DNA of 64,000 bases, from the NCBI RefSeq assembly GCF_049747295.1, contig NZ_JBMHJM010000001.1, positions 2,914,001-2,978,000 on the forward strand. The letters are read 5' to 3'. The notes beneath the pieces were generated by a model. That model was not told the DNA's origin. It made no database searches and saw only the letters and a program-made list of their open reading frames with translations. The position numbers and the translations under genes are program-made. Below, piece by piece: positions 18,148 through 27,774 of the stretch (positions within the stretch are counted from its first letter, which is position 1; every line of letters begins with the position of its first letter). This DNA comes from Afipia sp049747295. GTDB lineage: Bacteria; Pseudomonadota; Alphaproteobacteria; Rhizobiales; Xanthobacteraceae.

Positions 18148-20222
18148 GTCGCCCCCGCGAAGGCAAGGACGGACCGGGCCGGGGCTTCCTGCGTAATGCC
18201 GGATTGGCAAGACGCGCTGTCCTGTTCCGTCTTTGTGGTGTCGAGCAGGCGGGTCCACTCTTTGTATTCGGGCAGCTTCGGCAACGTGAACTCAATGGCT
18301 TCCGGTGCAGCGTTGAGCACGACGAAAAGCGGCGGATCGTTGTCTTCGACAGGCCCGAGCACGTAGGACAGGAAACGCCCCTCAGGGAAATTCCAGTCCT
18401 GATCAGTCATCTCGGCGGCGCTTGGCGTGAGCCACAAGACGCCGTAAGAGCCGTCTTGCCGCCGTCCGTCGAGCCAGTGCTGGGACTTGATTTGCGGAAA
18501 GCGATTGCGAAGAGCCGTCATGTGACCGATGAATTCGGTGAGATCTTCGCCGTCCTGACCAAGGCCGTCCCATCTGACCCAGCCGACTTCATTGTCCTGA
18601 CAATAAGCGTTGTTGTTGCCGTCCTGACTGTTTCCGACTTCATCGCCGGCAAGAATCAACGGCACGCCCTGAGCCAGCAGCAGACAGGCGAGCTGGTTTT
18701 TTCGCAGCTGACGACGCAACGCCATGATTGCCGGATCATCGGTCGGGCCTTCATGGCCGCAATTGTTGCTGTTGTTGTCATTGGAGCCGTCGCGATTGTC
18801 TTCGCCGTTGGCTTCGTTGTGCTTCTCGTTGTAGCTGAACAGGTCCGCCAGCGTGAAACCATCATGCACAGTGATGTGATTGATGCTCGCGCGCGGTGTC
18901 CGTCCGTCATGGTTGAACGTATCGGACGAACCGGTCATGCGTGCGCCGACATCGCCGATGAGATGTCCTTCGCCGGACCAATAACGTCGGAGTGTCGAGC
19001 GGTATTTGTCGTTCCATTCCGACCATTGTGACGGAAACGCCCCGACCTGGTAGCCACCCAAGCCAACGTCCCAAGGCTCGGCGACGAGCTTGGCGGATGC
19101 CAGCACAGGGTCCTGGCGCACCGCATTCAGGAACGAATGACCGCGGTCAAAGCCGTTGGGACCGCGTGCGAGTGTTGTGGCGAGATCAAAGCGGAAGCCG
19201 TCGACGTGGCAAACCTCGACCCAGTAGCGCAGCGAATCCATCACCATCTGCAGGACGCGCGGATGGGTCAGGTTGAGCGAATTCCCGGTGCCGGTGAAAT
19301 CGTCGTAGAAGCGCGGATTATCCGGCTTCAGCCAGTAGTAGGACGCATTGTCGATGCCGCGAAACGATAATGTCGGCCCCATATGGTTGCCCTCGGCCGT
19401 GTGGTTGTAGACCACGTCGAGCATGACCTCGATGCCTGCGTCGTGAAGGCGCGCCACGGTGGTTCGGAAAACGTCGAGCGGGTTGTCAGCGGCGTAGCGG
19501 GTTTCGGGGGCGAAGAAGGCGATGGAATTGTAGCCCCAGTAGTTGACGAGTTTCTTCTCGACAAGCTGCCGATCATCGATGAAGCCGTGGATGGGGAGCA
19601 GTTCGAGCGTGGTGATGCCGAGGCGCTTGAAGTGATCGATCATGGCCGGCGAACACAAGCCGCGAAAGGTCCCGCGCATCCCGGGCGCCATATCCTGACG
19701 CGTCTGGGTCAATCCCTTTGCGTGCGCTTCATAGATAATCGTATCTTCCCATGGCACATGGGGACGGTTCTCTCGACGGCCCCAGTTGAACGTTTCGTCG
19801 ACAACAACGGCCTTCGGCATGCCGCGGGCGTTGTCGCGGCGATCGAACGAGAGATCTTCACGGGAGCTGCCGGTGCGATACGCGAAATGTGCGTCGCTCC
19901 ACACCAGCCGGCCGGCGAGCCGTTTTGCATAAGGGTCTAGCAGCAGCTTGTTGGCGTTGAAGCGATGACCCTGTTCCGGCGTGTACGGGCCGTAAACGCG
20001 ATATCCGTAGAGCTGTCCGGGGGAGATATCGTTGAGATAGCCATGCCAGACGTCTTCCGTGCGTTCCGGCAGATCCAGACGCTCGATCTCGCGGCGGCCC
20101 TGGCTGTCGAACAGGCAAAGTTGCACCCTCTCTGCGTTGACAGAAAAAAGTGCGAAGTTCGTGCCGCGCCCGTCCCAGGTTGCTCCGAGACGATGGTTCG
20201 TGCCAGCAGACAAGCGACGCAT
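18144..20222 (-). CDS. glgX: Glycogen debranching enzyme
   Basis: 692 residues, GH13 isoamylase type. It hydrolyses alpha-1,6 branches, preferably of short outer chains left by GlgP. The N-terminal domain GATWDGRGTNFALFSVNAE is typical; the barrel has DVVYNHTAEGN, DGFRFDLATTLAR (nucleophile Asp), AEPWDVG (acid Glu) and ITVHDGFTLADLFSY. The start chosen (MRRLSAG) follows the glgB stop by one base (TGATATG); a start 11 codons earlier within glgB is possible. Its product, linear maltodextrin, is the substrate of TreY, GlgP and MalQ, all encoded nearby. Confidence 0.94.
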   Translation of the reverse strand: MRRLSAGTNHRLGATWDGRGTNFALFSVNAERVQLCLFDSQGRREIERLDLPERTEDVWHGYLNDISPGQLYGYRVYGPYTPEQGHRFNANKLLLDPYAKRLAGRLVWSDAHFAYRTGSSREDLSFDRRDNARGMPKAVVVDETFNWGRRENRPHVPWEDTIIYEAHAKGLTQTRQDMAPGMRGTFRGLCSPAMIDHFKRLGITTLELLPIHGFIDDRQLVEKKLVNYWGYNSIAFFAPETRYAADNPLDVFRTTVARLHDAGIEVMLDVVYNHTAEGNHMGPTLSFRGIDNASYYWLKPDNPRFYDDFTGTGNSLNLTHPRVLQMVMDSLRYWVEVCHVDGFRFDLATTLARGPNGFDRGHSFLNAVRQDPVLASAKLVAEPWDVGLGGYQVGAFPSQWSEWNDKYRSTLRRYWSGEGHLIGDVGARMTGSSDTFNHDGRTPRASINHITVHDGFTLADLFSYNEKHNEANGEDNRDGSNDNNSNNCGHEGPTDDPAIMALRRQLRKNQLACLLLAQGVPLILAGDEVGNSQDGNNNAYCQDNEVGWVRWDGLGQDGEDLTEFIGHMTALRNRFPQIKSQHWLDGRRQDGSYGVLWLTPSAAEMTDQDWNFPEGRFLSYVLGPVEDNDPPLFVVLNAAPEAIEFTLPKLPEYKEWTRLLDTTKTEQDSASCQSGITQEAPARSVLAFAGAT

Positions 20223-20223
20223 A

Positions 20224-22371
20224 TCACATGTCCGGTACGAGGAAGATTGCGGCAAGCGGAGGCACCGTCAGATCGAGATAGGGGACGGGGCCCTCCAGTG
20301 TTTTGATCTGGCCGACATTTCCGACATTGGTGCCGCCATAGTGCGAGGAATCCGAATTGAAGACCTCACGCCAGTGACCGGGGAAGGGGACTTTGACACG
20401 ATAGTCGTGATAGACGCTTGGCGAGAAATTCACGGCGATCAGACAGCGATCACGCGCGGCATTGCCTTTGCGTATCCAGACGAAGACGTTGCGGTCCGCA
20501 TCGTCAGTGACGACCCATTCGAAGCCCGCCGGATCGCAGTCGAGTTCGTGAAGCGCCGGCAGTGTGCGATATAGATTGTTGAGGTCGCGGATCACTGACT
20601 GGATACCGCGGTGCTTAGGCTGGCCCAGCAGATGCCAATCGAGAGAGTGATCGTGATTCCACTCCCGCTCCTGGCCGAATTCGCTGCCCATGAACAGCAG
20701 CTTCTTGCCTGGATGGCCGAACATGAAAGCGTAATAGGCGCGCAGATTGGCGAAGCGCTGCCAGTCATCGCCGGGCATGCGGCCGAGGATAGAGCGTTTG
20801 CCGTGCACCACTTCATCGTGCGAGAGCGGCAGGATGAAGTTTTCGGAGAAGGCGTAATGCAGGCCGAACAGGATTTGGTCGTGATGGTATCGGCGATGGA
20901 TGGGATCCTTGCTGACGTAGTTCAGCGTGTCGTGCATCCAACCCATATTCCACTTATAGCCGAATCCGAGACCGCCGAATTCAACGGGGCGGGAGACTTG
21001 TGGCCATGCGGTCGATTCTTCGGCCGCGGTGGTCGCATTCGGAAATTTCGCGAAAACTTCGGTATTGAACCGTCGCAAAAATTCGATGGCCTCGATGTTT
21101 TCACGGCCGCCGTATTTATTTGGAATCCATCCACCGGCAGGCCGGCTGTAATCGAGGTAGAGCATTGAGGCGACGGCGTCGACACGCAGGCCATCGATCC
21201 CGTAACGCTCAAGCCAGAACAGGGCGTTGGAGACGAGGAAGTTGACAACTTCGGTTCGTCCGTAGTTGTAGATCAGCGTTCCCCAATCGAGATGTCGCCC
21301 TTGCAGCGGATTGGCGTGCTCGTAGAGCGCGGTGCCGTCGAACATGGCGAGACCGTGTGGATCGTCAGGGAAATGCCCGGGCACCCAATCGAGTAGAATT
21401 GCCAATCCTTCCTTGTGGCAGGCGTCCACAAGTGCGGCGAAGTCTTCCGGCTTTCCGAACCGGCTTGTTGGAGCAAAGAGACCTGTCGGCTGATAGCCCC
21501 AGGAGCCATCGAAGGGATGCTCGCTGACCGGCAGGAATTCGATATGGGTGAAGCCAAGATCACGGACGTATTGCGGCAGTGTCTCCGCGAGTTCGCGGTA
21601 GGTCAGCCAGTGATTACCTTCCTTCTTGCGCCACGATCCGAGATGAACCTCGTAGATCGACATCGGTGCGCTGAGTCTGTTTGGTTGCCCGGCAATGGGA
21701 AACGGCGGAGGCAGCCGCGCTTCGTCGATGACGACCGATGCCGTATTCGGGCGCATCTCAGTCGCGAACGCGAGCGGATCCGCCTTCAGCGGCAAGCGCT
21801 GATTGTTTGGTCCGACAATGTCGAACTTGTAGCAATCGCCCGCGGTGACACCTGGAATGAAGATCTCCCAGTAGCCCTGTCCGCGAACGCGCATAGCGTG
21901 ACGGCGGTTGTCCCAGAAATTGAAATCACCGACGACGCTGACGCGTTTGGCATTCGGCGCGAATACCACGAACGCGACGCCGCGAACGCCGTCGAGCGTC
22001 ATCATATGCGCGCCGAGCTTATCGTAGAGCCGCTGGTGGTTGCCTTCGCCAAGCAGATAGAGATCGAAATCTGTCAGGATTGGAGGGAAGTCGTACGGAT
22101 CGTAAAGCTCCACGACGTTCTCACCGAAAGTTGCGCGCAGCTTGTAGCGCTTAGATGGACCTGGAGCCGGCCCGATAAACAGGCCCGCGTCGTGCACCTT
22201 CTCCAGTACTGCGCTTTCTCCGCTTTCCTCGACGGCTTCCACAAGCGACGCGTTGGGCAGAAATGCACGAACGACCGATTTGTTGTTCTCAACGTGGAGG
22301 CCGAGATAATGAAATGGATCGGAATGGCGGCCTTCAAGGATCGCATAAGCCTCTGCCGGAAGTTTCGTCAT
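20224..22371 (-). CDS. glgB: 1,4-alpha-glucan branching enzyme
   Basis: 715 residues, GH13. It cuts an alpha-1,4 chain and reattaches it by an alpha-1,6 bond. The N-terminal carbohydrate module (HYLGLHVENN, RAFLPNA) is followed by the barrel with EVHLGSWRK, DGLRVDAVASMLYLDYSR (nucleophile Asp), AEESTAWP (acid Glu) and LPLSHDEVVHGKRS. Length fits the GlgB family with a full N1-N2 region. The start overlaps the treS-maltokinase stop as ATGA; a longer N terminus would be Arg-rich and unlike the family. It branches the linear glucan made by GlgE. Confidence 0.95.
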   Translation of the reverse strand: MTKLPAEAYAILEGRHSDPFHYLGLHVENNKSVVRAFLPNASLVEAVEESGESAVLEKVHDAGLFIGPAPGPSKRYKLRATFGENVVELYDPYDFPPILTDFDLYLLGEGNHQRLYDKLGAHMMTLDGVRGVAFVVFAPNAKRVSVVGDFNFWDNRRHAMRVRGQGYWEIFIPGVTAGDCYKFDIVGPNNQRLPLKADPLAFATEMRPNTASVVIDEARLPPPFPIAGQPNRLSAPMSIYEVHLGSWRKKEGNHWLTYRELAETLPQYVRDLGFTHIEFLPVSEHPFDGSWGYQPTGLFAPTSRFGKPEDFAALVDACHKEGLAILLDWVPGHFPDDPHGLAMFDGTALYEHANPLQGRHLDWGTLIYNYGRTEVVNFLVSNALFWLERYGIDGLRVDAVASMLYLDYSRPAGGWIPNKYGGRENIEAIEFLRRFNTEVFAKFPNATTAAEESTAWPQVSRPVEFGGLGFGYKWNMGWMHDTLNYVSKDPIHRRYHHDQILFGLHYAFSENFILPLSHDEVVHGKRSILGRMPGDDWQRFANLRAYYAFMFGHPGKKLLFMGSEFGQEREWNHDHSLDWHLLGQPKHRGIQSVIRDLNNLYRTLPALHELDCDPAGFEWVVTDDADRNVFVWIRKGNAARDRCLIAVNFSPSVYHDYRVKVPFPGHWREVFNSDSSHYGGTNVGNVGQIKTLEGPVPYLDLTVPPLAAIFLVPDM

Positions 22372-25300
22372 ACGGTCTCGTCTCCGGAAGCAAGAATGCG
22401 CAGCGCGCCGTTGAGCGGCACGCGCAGCCATTCGGGACGATGCGACAATTCGTATTCGATTTCGTAGAAGACCTTCTCCACCAGGAAGAAATTGAGCAAT
22501 CGCGTGGCAGCTGCTGCATCCGTAGGCCAGAGCCGCTCGTCGCTCAGATTTTCATGATAGGCTGAAAGAAATTCCGCGACCGCATTCGTTCGCCATATCT
22601 CAAGGCCGGCTGCAAGTTGCCCGGTTTCATCGGCAGTGACCTGCAGGGCGCGTTCATAGGCAGCCGCAGTGGAATAGTCGATGGAGCGGATCAGCCCTGC
22701 GATATCGCGAGCGGCAGGCGCCTTACGGCGGCGTTCCACCAGCGAGCGCCGCGGTTCGCCCTCGAAGTCGATAATGAAGATATCGTCTTTCACGATCAGC
22801 AACTGACCGAGATGAAGATCGCCATGATGGCGAATGTTCAACCCATGCAGGTCGCGCGGCAGAAGACCCTCAAGGAACCTTGAAAGGCCGTCCTGATGTT
22901 TCATCAACTCGTCGATCAAAACACGATCGGCGTCTTTCGCTGCTTTGCCGAGGAACTGTAATCCAGAAAAAACACGCTCGGCACAGGCCATGATATTGCT
23001 GATCCACCGATCGACATCTTCAGTCGTGATGGCTTCGGGCCTGAATGCATCAATGTCATCGCGGCTCGCCAGCGCGACCTGCATCTCTGCCACACGCTTG
23101 CCGGTTTGCTGCATGTAACGGGCATAGGCATTCTGCTCTTCGCTCTCCGGGGCCTGATCGCTGCCGCTGAGGAGCCGCTGCTCATCAACGTATCGGTCCA
23201 GATAGCCGGACGTCAGGACCCAACCATCGCCTTGATTGGAAACAAACGAGTGAACGATCGCGAGCGCGCTTCGGGCCTCGCCCTCCACCACTTCGACCGA
23301 GCCAAGCAAAGCGGGTGTGTTGGCGAAATTGGTGATGTCCGTCAGGAATCGGCCCATCTCGATTTCCGGATTGGGGCCTGCTTCGAGCTTCCGGTACAGC
23401 TTCACGACGAAGGTTTCGTCCACCAGCGTGGTGCTGTTGGATTGCTCGGTTTCGACCGGATGAACCGATTCAAACGGAGTATCGGGAATCGTCGCCAGCC
23501 GTTCGCTGGCATGAAATTCGAGACTTCTGCCATGTTCGGTGATCCTATCCGACAGCCGTACATCGGCGAGGAGCTGCTTGATGAAATCCCTGTCGGTCGC
23601 AACATCGAACAACGTTCCCTCACGCGAGGCTTGCCTGACGGCGGCCAGCGCCCTTGGGTTATAGCGCTCGCGGTCAAATCGCACCCAATCGATACGGATC
23701 GGCATCGCGTAGCGCGTCATCTTTCCGTTTTGCTCGGTTTCGAAGATGGTGAGCCATGGCCGGGATTCGCCTTCGTGAGCGAATGGAATGGCAGCGGTCA
23801 CCTTTGTGGTGATTGCGGCAGCTGAGCGCTGTGGAAACCAGCGGGTCCGTGCGAGATATGCAGGCAACACATCCCGTTCGAAAATCATCCGCGTGCGGCT
23901 GAGCGTCATCCATGTCGAATTATGCGGGACGACCAGAGTTTCGAACTCCGGCACCGGCATATGCTGCTCGGGAGAGGTCGGCGGCTTTTCGGTCAGCCTG
24001 AACCAATAGAAGCCATAAGGCGAGAGCGTTACCAGATACGGCAGCTCGCCGATGGGCGGGAAATTGGTCCGGCCCAGCATCTCCTGCGGGACGCGCTCTT
24101 TCCACTGCGCGAGGTCCAGTTCGGTCGCCTGCGCGGAACGGGACAGATTGGCGACGCAGAGGATCACGTCGTCTTCATACTGCCTGACATAGGCGAGAAC
24201 GGACCGGTTGGAGGGGCGGATAAACGTGATGGTGCCACGGCCGAACGCAAGGCTGGATTTGCGGACCGAGATGAGACGCTTGGTCCAGCTCAGGAGCGAG
24301 GACAGGCTTCGCGACTGCGCTTCGACGTTGACGGACTCATAGCCATAAACGGGGTCCATGATGAGCGGGGCATAAAGCCGTGCCGGGTCGGCGCGTGAGA
24401 AGCCGCCGTTGCGGTCCGGCGTCCATTGCATCGGCGTGCGCACGCCATTGCGGTCACCGAGATAGATGTTGTCTCCCATCCCGATTTCGTCGCCGTAGTA
24501 AATGATCGGCGTGCCCGGAAACGAGAGGAGCAGGGAGTTCATCAGCTCGATTTTGCGCCGGTCGTTGTCCATCAGCGGCGCAAGCCGGCGGCGAATGCCG
24601 ACATTGATCCGCGCGCGTGGATCGTTGGCGTAGGTCGACCACAGGTAATCCCGCTCCACGTCGGTCACCATTTCGAGCGTCAGCTCGTCGTGGTTGCGCA
24701 GGAACAGCGCCCATTGGCAATTTGCGGGAACGTCGGGAGTCTGTCGCAGGATGTCCGTGACCGGAAAGCGGTCTTCCTGCGCGATGGCCATGTAAAAGCG
24801 TGGCATCAGCGGAAAGTGATAGGCCATGTGGCATTCGTCGCCGTCGCCGAAATATTCCTGCACGTCTTCCGGCCACTGGTTGGCTTCCGCCAGAAGCACC
24901 TTGCCCTTCGCGTAGGCGTCGAGCTCCGCGCGCAGTCTCTTGATGACCGCGTGCGTTTCCGGGAGGTTCTCGTTGTTGGTGCCTTCGCGTTCACAGAGAT
25001 AGGGAATCGCGTCGAGCCGGAATCCATCGACACCGGCGTCCAGCCAGCGTTTCATCACCTGCACGACCGCACTGACCACGCGTGGGTTGTCGAAGTTGAG
25101 ATCGGGCTGGTGAGAAAAGAAGCGATGCCAGTAGAACGCGCCGGCCTCTGGATCCCATGTCCAGTTCGATTTTTCGGTGTCGGTGAAAATGATCCGGGTG
25201 CCTTGGTATTTCTGGTCGGTATCGCTCCAGACGTACCAATTCCGCGCACTGGACGTCGGCGAACTGCGGCGCGCCCGCTTGAACCAATCGTGCTGATCGG

Positions 25301-25655
25301 AAGTGTGATTGACAACCAGCTCGATGATGACGCGCAAGCCGCGCCGTTTGGCTTCCGCAATGAAACGGCGGAAGTCTTTCATCGTGCCAAAGTCAGGATT
25401 GATCGCGCCGTAGTCCCCGATGTCGTAACCGTCGTCCCGACCCGGCGACGGAAAGAACGGCAACAGCCACAACGTCGTGACGCCAAGGTCCTGCAAGTAA
25501 TCCAGCTTCTCGGTAAGACCGGCAAAATCACCGATGCCATCGTTGTTGCTGTCAGCGAAAGCCTTGACGTGCAACTGATAGATGATCGCGTCTTTGTACC
25601 AGAGCTCATTCTCGGTGGCTGTTGCTGCCATCTCGATTGGCGACATTACGTTCAT
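22368..25655 (-). CDS. treS: Trehalose synthase / maltokinase fusion
   Basis: 1095 residues. Residues 1 to about 560 are the GH13 trehalose synthase that interconverts trehalose and maltose (NHTSDQHDWF, DGFRLDAIPYL, LLAEANQWPED, FLRNHDELTLEMV). From about 590 on is a maltokinase (PARTRWFPQ-like start ARTRWFPQRSAA, then HGDLHLGQLL and IIDFEGEP of the kinase core) that makes maltose 1-phosphate with ATP. Fusing both channels trehalose to the donor of GlgE, whose gene precedes it. The ATG chosen is nine bases after the glgE stop and has GGTG eight bases before it; an ATG seven codons earlier overlaps glgE. Confidence 0.95.
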   Translation of the reverse strand: MNVMSPIEMAATATENELWYKDAIIYQLHVKAFADSNNDGIGDFAGLTEKLDYLQDLGVTTLWLLPFFPSPGRDDGYDIGDYGAINPDFGTMKDFRRFIAEAKRRGLRVIIELVVNHTSDQHDWFKRARRSSPTSSARNWYVWSDTDQKYQGTRIIFTDTEKSNWTWDPEAGAFYWHRFFSHQPDLNFDNPRVVSAVVQVMKRWLDAGVDGFRLDAIPYLCEREGTNNENLPETHAVIKRLRAELDAYAKGKVLLAEANQWPEDVQEYFGDGDECHMAYHFPLMPRFYMAIAQEDRFPVTDILRQTPDVPANCQWALFLRNHDELTLEMVTDVERDYLWSTYANDPRARINVGIRRRLAPLMDNDRRKIELMNSLLLSFPGTPIIYYGDEIGMGDNIYLGDRNGVRTPMQWTPDRNGGFSRADPARLYAPLIMDPVYGYESVNVEAQSRSLSSLLSWTKRLISVRKSSLAFGRGTITFIRPSNRSVLAYVRQYEDDVILCVANLSRSAQATELDLAQWKERVPQEMLGRTNFPPIGELPYLVTLSPYGFYWFRLTEKPPTSPEQHMPVPEFETLVVPHNSTWMTLSRTRMIFERDVLPAYLARTRWFPQRSAAAITTKVTAAIPFAHEGESRPWLTIFETEQNGKMTRYAMPIRIDWVRFDRERYNPRALAAVRQASREGTLFDVATDRDFIKQLLADVRLSDRITEHGRSLEFHASERLATIPDTPFESVHPVETEQSNSTTLVDETFVVKLYRKLEAGPNPEIEMGRFLTDITNFANTPALLGSVEVVEGEARSALAIVHSFVSNQGDGWVLTSGYLDRYVDEQRLLSGSDQAPESEEQNAYARYMQQTGKRVAEMQVALASRDDIDAFRPEAITTEDVDRWISNIMACAERVFSGLQFLGKAAKDADRVLIDELMKHQDGLSRFLEGLLPRDLHGLNIRHHGDLHLGQLLIVKDDIFIIDFEGEPRRSLVERRRKAPAARDIAGLIRSIDYSTAAAYERALQVTADETGQLAAGLEIWRTNAVAEFLSAYHENLSDERLWPTDAAAATRLLNFFLVEKVFYEIEYELSHRPEWLRVPLNGALRILASGDETV

Positions 25656-25663
25656 GGCCGCAC

Positions 25664-27637
25664 CTACACCAGACATCGGAAAAGCAGTGCCGGATCACGT
25701 TGCGGATCTATCCGCAGATGGACGCCGCCCCATTCGACGGCATGCCGTTCACCGGTGATGATATTCTCGAGTGCAGCGACCTGTTTCGCGTCCTGTGACG
25801 GACCAACCTGGATGGCCCCGGCCGGAAACCAGAATTCATGCGGATCGCGAGAGAGTGCGATCGCGGCCACAATGACGTTGCTGTTATCCGCGGAGCTCTT
25901 GGAAAACCCGATCACGTTCGGATCGTCGATATTCAGGAATTGCAGGCGTGCGGTCTGCTGCAAGGCCGGATTGGCCCGCCGGGCCATGTTCAGGTCCCGG
26001 ATATAGGCCTTGATGTTGCCGGGGCTGTCCCAGTCTCGGACCTTGATCTCGTATTTCTCGGAGTTGAGATACTCTTCCTTCCCGGGAATGGGTTCGTGTT
26101 CGAGCAGCTCGAACCCGTTGTAGATGCCGTAAGTGCCGGACAGCGTTGCTGCCAGCGCCACGCGGGATTTGAACATCCACGGTTCGCCGCCTTGAAGATG
26201 AAACGGCAGGATGTCAGGCGTGTTGACGAAGAAATTCGGCCGATAATATTCACGCTCCGGATAGCCGGTGAGTTCGCGCAGATATTCCTCAAACTCCCAT
26301 TTCTGCGTGCGCCACGTAAAGTAGGTATAGGATTGGGTGAAGCCGAGCTTCGCCAGCCCCTTCATCAGTTTCGGACGGGTGAACGCTTCAGCCAGGAAGA
26401 TGACATCCGGGTCATGGGTCTGGATATCCTTGATCAGCCATTCCCAGAACGGAAACGGCTTGGTGTGCGGATTGTCGACGCGGAAGATGCGAACGCCGTG
26501 AGAGATCCAGAACTTGATCACATCGCGCAGCGCAGCCCAGAGCCCAGCCGCATCATCGCCATGAAAATCGGGATTGTGAATATCCTCGTATTTTTTTGGC
26601 GGATTTTCAGCGTAGCGGATGCTGCCGTCGGGACGCCGCTTGAACCAGTTGGGATGCTGCTTCAGCCAAGGATGATCGGGCGCGCACTGGACCGCGAAAT
26701 CCAACGCGATCTCCATGTTCAGCGACTTTGCGGCTTCAACCAACGCGTGGAAGTCGTCGAACGTCCCAAGTTGGGGATGAATGGCGTCGTGGCCGCCTTC
26801 AGCGGCCCCGATCGCATACGGACTTCCGGGGGCGCCGGGTTCGGCCGTCAGTGAATTATTGCGCCCCTTGCGATTGACGCGGCCGATCGGATGGATCGGC
26901 GTGAAATAAACGACATCGAAGCCTAACGCGGCGATTTCCGGCAGGCGTGCGATACAGTCGCGGAATGTGCCATGCTGATCCGGCACGGTGCCCTGGCTGC
27001 GAGGAATCATTTCGTACCACGCGCCAGACACAGCGCGTTGCCGATCAACGACCAGTGGAAACGAGTTCGACACAGTGCAATCGATCCGGATCTGACTCCG
27101 CGACATTGCGTGAAGGACGTTTTCGTCAAGCAACGACGTAACATCGCCGCTTTCCAGAAACTTCTCGCAAGCTGCGGTCAGCACACTGGCCGCTTCCCGG
27201 TCTGTGGGACGGCCCTTGGTCATCATCGCGGCGCCTTCGAGTGCGTCGAGCGCAATATCTTGACCGGCATTTCTCTTCAGCATCGCGCCATGCCGCCATG
27301 TCGCGAATTCATCCATCCACGCTTCAATGGCGTAAACGTAGCGTCCAGGTTTGATCGGCCGGAATGTCCCGGTCCACCGGTCGTTGCCGTTGTGGGTCAT
27401 TGGCTCGCGAGTCCACTCCGCCTCGCTCTCCAGACGCCAGATCAATTCGGCTGCAACGACATCGTGGCCGTCTTTATAGATGTCGGCCCAGACATCGATC
27501 GTTTCGCCTGCCACGCGTTTGACGGGAAATCGTCCGCAATCAACAATCGGATAGATGTCTTCGATGTGAAACGCGCCAGCACCGATCTGCGGAATATTTG
27601 GTAAATCACGTTGTCTCACGGGCGGCGATACCGACAT
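25664..27637 (-). CDS. glgE: Alpha-1,4-glucan:maltose-1-phosphate maltosyltransferase
   Basis: 657 residues, GH13_3. It extends alpha-1,4-glucan with maltosyl units from maltose 1-phosphate. An N-terminal domain with IEDIYPIVDCGRFPVKR precedes the barrel; FRVDNPHTKPFPFWEWLI holds the nucleophile Asp and FLAEAFTRPKLM the acid Glu. The start has a GGGGA ribosome site; an in-frame Met 51 codons upstream would reach into the promoter region and is not family-like. First gene of the long minus-strand cluster, divergent from malQ across 137 bases. It makes glucan without ADP-glucose, important because no glgC or glgA is visible here. Confidence 0.95.
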   Translation of the reverse strand: MSVSPPVRQRDLPNIPQIGAGAFHIEDIYPIVDCGRFPVKRVAGETIDVWADIYKDGHDVVAAELIWRLESEAEWTREPMTHNGNDRWTGTFRPIKPGRYVYAIEAWMDEFATWRHGAMLKRNAGQDIALDALEGAAMMTKGRPTDREAASVLTAACEKFLESGDVTSLLDENVLHAMSRSQIRIDCTVSNSFPLVVDRQRAVSGAWYEMIPRSQGTVPDQHGTFRDCIARLPEIAALGFDVVYFTPIHPIGRVNRKGRNNSLTAEPGAPGSPYAIGAAEGGHDAIHPQLGTFDDFHALVEAAKSLNMEIALDFAVQCAPDHPWLKQHPNWFKRRPDGSIRYAENPPKKYEDIHNPDFHGDDAAGLWAALRDVIKFWISHGVRIFRVDNPHTKPFPFWEWLIKDIQTHDPDVIFLAEAFTRPKLMKGLAKLGFTQSYTYFTWRTQKWEFEEYLRELTGYPEREYYRPNFFVNTPDILPFHLQGGEPWMFKSRVALAATLSGTYGIYNGFELLEHEPIPGKEEYLNSEKYEIKVRDWDSPGNIKAYIRDLNMARRANPALQQTARLQFLNIDDPNVIGFSKSSADNSNVIVAAIALSRDPHEFWFPAGAIQVGPSQDAKQVAALENIITGERHAVEWGGVHLRIDPQRDPALLFRCLV

Positions 27638-27683
27638 TGCTTCCCCATCTCTCAATGCAGGAGAGAACCCATATCTAAGAAGT

Positions 27684-27704
27684 GGTTTGTGGCGATTTTG
27701 TTCC
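27684..27704 (-). promoter_or_regulatory. Possible EcfG-type -35 box for glgE
   Basis: On the minus strand GGAAC (27704-27700, preceded by another G) faces glgE and is the mirror image of the malQ -35 box, three bases apart. At the expected distance of 16 bases stands ACTT rather than CGTT, so only half of the -10 motif matches. The symmetry makes a bidirectional stress promoter plausible, but this half is weak. Confidence 0.3.
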
Positions 27705-27707
27705 CTC

Positions 27708-27732
27708 GGAACTGTTTGTGTGAAAACGCGTT
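27708..27732 (+). promoter_or_regulatory. EcfG (general stress sigma factor) promoter for malQ
   Basis: GGAAC (27708-27712), a spacer of 16 bases, then CGTT (27729-27732). This is the consensus of promoters read by the alphaproteobacterial general-stress sigma factor EcfG under PhyR control. A transcript would start about seven bases later, some 35 bases before the malQ ATG. The match is exact in both boxes; use in the cell is inference. Confidence 0.6.
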
Positions 27733-27774
27733 GCCTCAATCGCGTCAAAAACAGTGGGAAGGCGGGGTTGAAAG

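Noticed and set aside
24426..26006. Long open frame (526 codons) on the plus strand opposite treS-mak and glgE
   Set aside because: It mirrors two clearly recognised enzymes in the opposite strand; high-GC third positions keep such frames open. No family-like motif and no ribosome site.
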